Positions 60,567 through 64,000 of a stretch of 64,000 nt of DNA are shown here, in pieces (within the stretch, counting starts at the first letter, position 1; each line of letters starts with the position of its first letter). The notes beneath the pieces are model-generated. The model was not told the DNA's origin. It ran no database searches and worked only from the letters and a program-made list of their open reading frames with translations. The stretch covers positions 23,768 to 87,767 of the forward strand of contig JAUNGB010000010.1 of assembly GCA_030524715.1 (NCBI GenBank), in the 5' to 3' direction. Source of the stretch: Eubacteriales bacterium (lineage in GTDB: Bacteria > Bacillota > Clostridia > Lachnospirales > Lachnospiraceae). A program made the position numbers and the translations under genes.

Positions 60567-61751
60567 TTATTTTTCAACAAAGGATTTTCTCTTACTTACT
60601 ACGTCAAAAATAACGGCTGCCAGAAGTACAAGGCCCTTAACAACCTTCTGCATATTCTGGTCGGTTCCCATGATACTCATACCCTGGTTGATAATACCCA
60701 TCAGAACCGCGCCTACGATAACTCCGGGAACCGTTCCGGTTCCGCCGTACGCGGAAGCGCCGCCGATGAAACAGGAGCCGATGGCATCCATTTCGTAGTT
60801 CTGGCCGTAGGTAGGCTGTGCGGAGGTCATACGCGCAACGGTCAGAAGGCCTGCAAGACCTGCAAGGAAGCCCATGTTTGTGTAAGCAATAAAGTATACG
60901 CGGTTGGTATTGATGCCGGAAAGCTTCGTCGCCTTTTCATTGCCGCCCACCGCATAGAAATAACGGCCCACCGTTGTTTTGCTGGTAATATATCCATATA
61001 TCAGAACAACGATCAGTACCCACACCAGAGAGGTAGGAATTCCTTTGTACTGGGAAAGCTTATAGCTGAGCGCAAGGATCACTGCCACGATCACGATCAT
61101 TTTTCCGTATAAAGCCCCTGCGCTTTCTGTCTCATAGCCTTTGCTCTTACGGCTCATATAGCCGCGCATGGTAACTGCCACGTAAATCACACTGGCAATA
61201 ATACCTGCTGCAAGCGCAACTCTGTTCAGGCCTTCGCCGCCGCCCAGGAAATCCGGCACATAGCAGTTAGCGCCGCCGCCGAAGAGTCTTACAAAGGTTT
61301 CGGACTTGATCGGAAGGGTCTTGCCTGCCAGAACGATATTGGACAGGCCGCGGAACATCAGCATACCCGCCAGTGTAACGATAAACGGAGGGATACGCAC
61401 ATAAGCGATCCAGAATGCCTGCCATGCGCCGATCAGGGCCGCGATCACAAGAGACAGGATGATCGCCACGCCGTCCGGCAGATTCATCTGCTCCATAAAG
61501 ATGCCGCATAAAGCGCCCACGAAGCAGACAACGGAACCTACGGAAAGGTCAATATTGCCGCCTGTCAGGATACACAACAGCATACCGGTTGCAAGAACGA
61601 ATACATATGCGTTCTGCGAGATCAGGTTGGTCAGGTTCTGGGGATAGAGAATCTTTCCCTGTGTTCCCCAGGTAAAAAACAGGGCAACCAGAACCAGAAC
61701 GATGATCATTGTATATTTTTGAATTCCAGATTTTAACTTTGATTTATCCAT
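60567..61751 (-). CDS. mmsB: Multiple-monosaccharide ABC transporter permease
   Basis: A 394-residue permease of the RbsC/XylH type with ten predicted helices: LNLISQNAYVFVLATGMLL-like region, GGNIDLSVGSVVCFVGALCG, ATGMLLCILTGGNIDLS, and ASAYGGTGTVPGVIVGAVLM late. It forms one operon with the ATPase (3 bases apart) and binding protein. It matches the MmsB/GguB family, which moves monosaccharides such as galactose, xylose or arabinose. Confidence 0.9.
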   Translation of the reverse strand: MDKSKLKSGIQKYTMIIVLVLVALFFTWGTQGKILYPQNLTNLISQNAYVFVLATGMLLCILTGGNIDLSVGSVVCFVGALCGIFMEQMNLPDGVAIILSLVIAALIGAWQAFWIAYVRIPPFIVTLAGMLMFRGLSNIVLAGKTLPIKSETFVRLFGGGANCYVPDFLGGGEGLNRVALAAGIIASVIYVAVTMRGYMSRKSKGYETESAGALYGKMIVIVAVILALSYKLSQYKGIPTSLVWVLIVVLIYGYITSKTTVGRYFYAVGGNEKATKLSGINTNRVYFIAYTNMGFLAGLAGLLTVARMTSAQPTYGQNYEMDAIGSCFIGGASAYGGTGTVPGVIVGAVLMGIINQGMSIMGTDQNMQKVVKGLVLLAAVIFDVVSKRKSFVEK

Positions 61752-61754
61752 TAT

Positions 61755-63293
61755 TTACTCTCCTTTGCCTGAATTCAGGATACATGACATAATCTTTTCC
61801 TGAGAAGCTTCCTCTGCCCGCAGCTCGCCTGCGATTCTGCCCTCGTTCATAACATAAATCCGGTCTGACATTCCCAGGACCTCCGGAAGCTCGGAAGAAA
61901 TCATAATTACGGATTTGCCTGCCGCAACAAGGTCGTTGATGATACAGTAAATCTCGTATTTGGCGCCCACGTCGATACCTCTGGTTGGTTCATCCAGGAT
62001 CAGTACGTCCGGATCCGCAAACATCCATTTTGCAAGAAGCACCTTCTGCTGGTTGCCGCCGCTTAAGTTTCCTACATTCTGTTCCACAGACGGGCATTTG
62101 GTCTTCAGTTTGTCTTTATATTCCACAGCGACCGCATATTCCTTATCCCTATCAATAACCCCTTTATTGCTGACGCCCTTAAGGTTTGCAAGAGTCGTAT
62201 TGATCTTGATCGGATTGCTTAAGATCAGTCCGTCGCCCTTCCGGTCCTCTGTTACATAGGCAAGCTTATGCTCAATGGCGTCCCTGGCATTTTTCAGATG
62301 TACCTCTTTTCCGTCCAGAAGCAGGGTTCCGCTGATGTTAGTGCCGTAGCTTTTTCCGAAAATACTCATGGCAAGCTCTGTACGTCCCGCGCCCATCAGA
62401 CCGGAGATTCCTACAACCTCACCTTTATGTACGTTGATCGATACATTATCCACAACCTTCCGCTCAGAATACAAAGGATGGTATACATTCCAGTTCTTTA
62501 CCTCCATATTGACAGCGCCGATCTTAACTCCGTGACGCTTCGGGAAACGGTCCGCGATCTCCCTGCCTACCATTCCTTTAATGATACGGTCCTCTGAGAA
62601 ATCATCCACGCCTTTTACCAGAGTTTCAATAGTGGAACCGTCGCGGATAACAGTAATCTTGTCCGCAACGTAGGCCACTTCATTTAATTTGTGGGTAATG
62701 ATAATGCAGGTCAGGCCCTCGCTCTTTAATTTCAGCATCAGATCCAGCAGCGCTTTGGAGTCAGATTCGTTCAGGGATGAGGTCGGCTCGTCCAGAATCA
62801 GAAGCTTTGCGTTTTTTGCAAGCGCCTTGGCGATTTCCACAAGCTGCTGCTTGCCCACGCCGATATCCTTGATCAATGTTCTGACAGACTCCGAAAGACC
62901 TACCTGTCTTGTATATTTCGCCGCCAGGTCATAGGTTTCCTCCCAGTTTATCGCAGCCTTTTTTCCGCGCTCGTTGCCCAGGAACATGTTCTCTCCGATT
63001 GTCATATAAGGGATCAGCGCCAGTTCCTGATGAATGATAACGATCCCTTTAGCCTCGCTGTCCTTGATATCGTGAAAATTGCAGACCTCTCCGTTGTAAA
63101 TAATGTCTCCCTCATAGGTTCCGTGAGGATACACACCGGAAAGCACGTTCATCAACGTAGATTTGCCCGCTCCGTTTTCTCCTACCAGAGCATGGATCTC
63201 CCCCTCTTCCACCTGAAGGTTTACGTTGTCGAGTGCTTTTACACCAGGGAAGGTTTTGGTGATATTCTTCATTTCCAACAGTATCTTTGCCAA
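61755..63293 (-). CDS. mmsA: Multiple-monosaccharide ABC transporter ATP-binding protein
   Basis: A 512-residue tandem ABC ATPase of the RbsA/GguA type. First domain: Walker [21 protein letters not shown], signature [18 protein letters not shown], Walker [14 protein letters not shown]. Second domain: [19 protein letters not shown] in place of a canonical Walker A, signature [17 protein letters not shown], Walker [21 protein letters not shown]. The degenerate second P-loop is normal for the family. Confidence 0.94.
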   Translation of the reverse strand: MAKILLEMKNITKTFPGVKALDNVNLQVEEGEIHALVGENGAGKSTLMNVLSGVYPHGTYEGDIIYNGEVCNFHDIKDSEAKGIVIIHQELALIPYMTIGENMFLGNERGKKAAINWEETYDLAAKYTRQVGLSESVRTLIKDIGVGKQQLVEIAKALAKNAKLLILDEPTSSLNESDSKALLDLMLKLKSEGLTCIIITHKLNEVAYVADKITVIRDGSTIETLVKGVDDFSEDRIIKGMVGREIADRFPKRHGVKIGAVNMEVKNWNVYHPLYSERKVVDNVSINVHKGEVVGISGLMGAGRTELAMSIFGKSYGTNISGTLLLDGKEVHLKNARDAIEHKLAYVTEDRKGDGLILSNPIKINTTLANLKGVSNKGVIDRDKEYAVAVEYKDKLKTKCPSVEQNVGNLSGGNQQKVLLAKWMFADPDVLILDEPTRGIDVGAKYEIYCIINDLVAAGKSVIMISSELPEVLGMSDRIYVMNEGRIAGELRAEEASQEKIMSCILNSGKGE

Positions 63294-63348
63294 AATTTTT
63301 CCCTCCTAACTTTTAATCCCTTTACTTTTCATGCCTTTTCAGTAAATA

Positions 63349-63371
63349 CAGGCGGGCGAAAAGCCCGCCTG
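63349..63371 (-). terminator. Intercistronic hairpin between binding-protein and ATPase genes
   Basis: Perfect 9-bp arms CAGGCGGGC (63349-63357) and GCCCGCCTG (63363-63371), 68 bases after the binding-protein stop. It lacks a strong T run. Confidence 0.55.
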
Positions 63372-63439
63372 CAATAATAGATTGCTCAGCTTTTATTCCT
63401 GTATGGAATGACGCCGGGGATAAATTCCCCCAACTATGA

Positions 63440-64000
63440 TTACTGTAACTGATCCTCTGTGTAGTATCCGGAATCAACAAGCAGTTCTTTGTAGTTGTCT
63501 GCGGTTACGGCAACCGGCTCGCAAAGATAGGACGGGATAACGCCGGTACCGTTGTCATAGGTTTCTGTATCGTTTACAGGAGCTTCGCCGCCCTGCATGA
63601 TAGCGTCAACCATCTCAACAACCTTGGATGCAAGAGTACGTGTATCCTTGAATACGGACATTGCCTGTTTGCCGTCGATGATGTTCGGCATATTCGCGAT
63701 ATCACAGTCCTGTCCGGTGATGATCGGATATTCGCCTGTGTAGTTTGCTGCCAGTGCGTTTTCAACGCCAAGCGCTGTAGAGTCATTGGATGCCAGGACA
63801 GCGTCAAGGTTGGTTCCGTCTGCATAGTAAGAAGACAGAATGTTTTCAAATCTGGACTGTGCGGTTTCTGTCGCCCAGTTAGCAGTAGCAACTTCGTCTT
63901 TTGTCATCTGGCCGGACGGAACAACCAGCTTGCCTTCGTCGATGTACGGCTGAAGAACGTCCATAGCGCCGCCGAAGAAGAAGTTTACGTTATTGTCGCC
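63440..64000 (-). CDS. Multiple-monosaccharide ABC transporter substrate-binding protein, N-terminus beyond window
   Basis: The C-terminal 186 residues or so of a ChvE/MmsA-type periplasmic-binding protein. The frame is open at the window edge, with GDNNVNFFFGGAMDVLQPYI at the start of the visible part. LASNDSTALGVENALAANYT and PIITGQDCDIANMPNIIDGK are the ligand-site segments typical of the family. It precedes mmsA and mmsB in the operon. The signal sequence is not visible. Confidence 0.9.
   Translation of the reverse strand, partial: GDNNVNFFFGGAMDVLQPYIDEGKLVVPSGQMTKDEVATANWATETAQSRFENILSSYYADGTNLDAVLASNDSTALGVENALAANYTGEYPIITGQDCDIANMPNIIDGKQAMSVFKDTRTLASKVVEMVDAIMQGGEAPVNDTETYDNGTGVIPSYLCEPVAVTADNYKELLVDSGYYTEDQLQ

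Overview
The window comes from a Gram-positive, anaerobic-type Firmicute, most likely a gut Lachnospiraceae (Blautia/Mediterraneibacter-like). This is inferred from AGGAGG ribosome sites, consensus TTGACA/TATAAT promoters, an HPr kinase, a CarD regulator, clostridial families (DUF1846, DUF1836, DUF3786, DUF6062, an SPFH plus ribbon-helix-helix pair), a two-component system with PhoP-like boxes, and many carbohydrate operons. No rRNA, tRNA, CRISPR array, prophage or intact insertion sequence was seen.

Layout. 1-2.2 kb: an edge-truncated GH43-type glycosidase divergent from an AraC regulator. 2.3-3.5 kb: a P-loop ATPase that seems to have lost its C-terminus. 3.7-10.2 kb: glucokinase, HPr kinase, uvrC and ftsH. 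10.5-14.1 kb: a redox island with a DUF134-NifX fusion, a Crp/Fnr regulator, a CoA-disulfide reductase with a rhodanese domain, and thioredoxin. 14.3-15.8 kb: a DUF1846 protein. 15.9-25.5 kb: a lacto-N-biose/galacto-N-biose cluster (GH112 phosphorylase, ABC transporter, hexosamine 1-kinase, nucleotidyltransferase, AraC regulator, nagB). 25.7-29.1 kb: an uncharacterised ATP-grasp, two esterases and a small membrane protein. 30-34 kb: a PhoR/PhoP-like pair with a Na/phosphate transporter. 34.1-37.2 kb: a GreA, carrier protein, acetyltransferase and adenylation-enzyme operon. 37.3-41 kb: a second two-component system and a MATE transporter. 41-46.7 kb: DUF3786, RHH, SPFH, CarD and pcrA. 46.8-49.3 kb: LysR divergent from a second MATE gene. 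49.4-57.9 kb: a GH36 alpha-galactosidase with its ABC transporter and AraC regulator. 58-60.4 kb: DUF1836, an EIIC-like permease and YerC. 60.6-64 kb: a multiple-monosaccharide ABC transporter, cut by the edge.

How it fits together. Three sugar uptake systems and central carbon control genes (glucokinase, HPr kinase, nagB) point to a glycan forager using host mucin or milk glycans and plant alpha-galactosides. The two MalFG-type transporters have no ATPase nearby and presumably share one encoded elsewhere. Each of the three substrate-binding-protein genes is followed by an intercistronic hairpin, which would let the binding protein be made in excess.

Intergenic DNA is unusually rich in small repeats: a 33-bp palindrome (six copies), a 164-bp element with perfect 19-bp terminal repeats plus fragments, a third dispersed repeat, paired hairpins, and a four-copy 29-bp tandem array. 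The 164-bp element's end supplies the last codons and stop of both MATE genes. The most promising leads are the symmetrical divergent promoter of the NifX/Crp pair, the LNB pathway variant, the adenylation/carrier/GNAT/GreA operon, and the repeat families.
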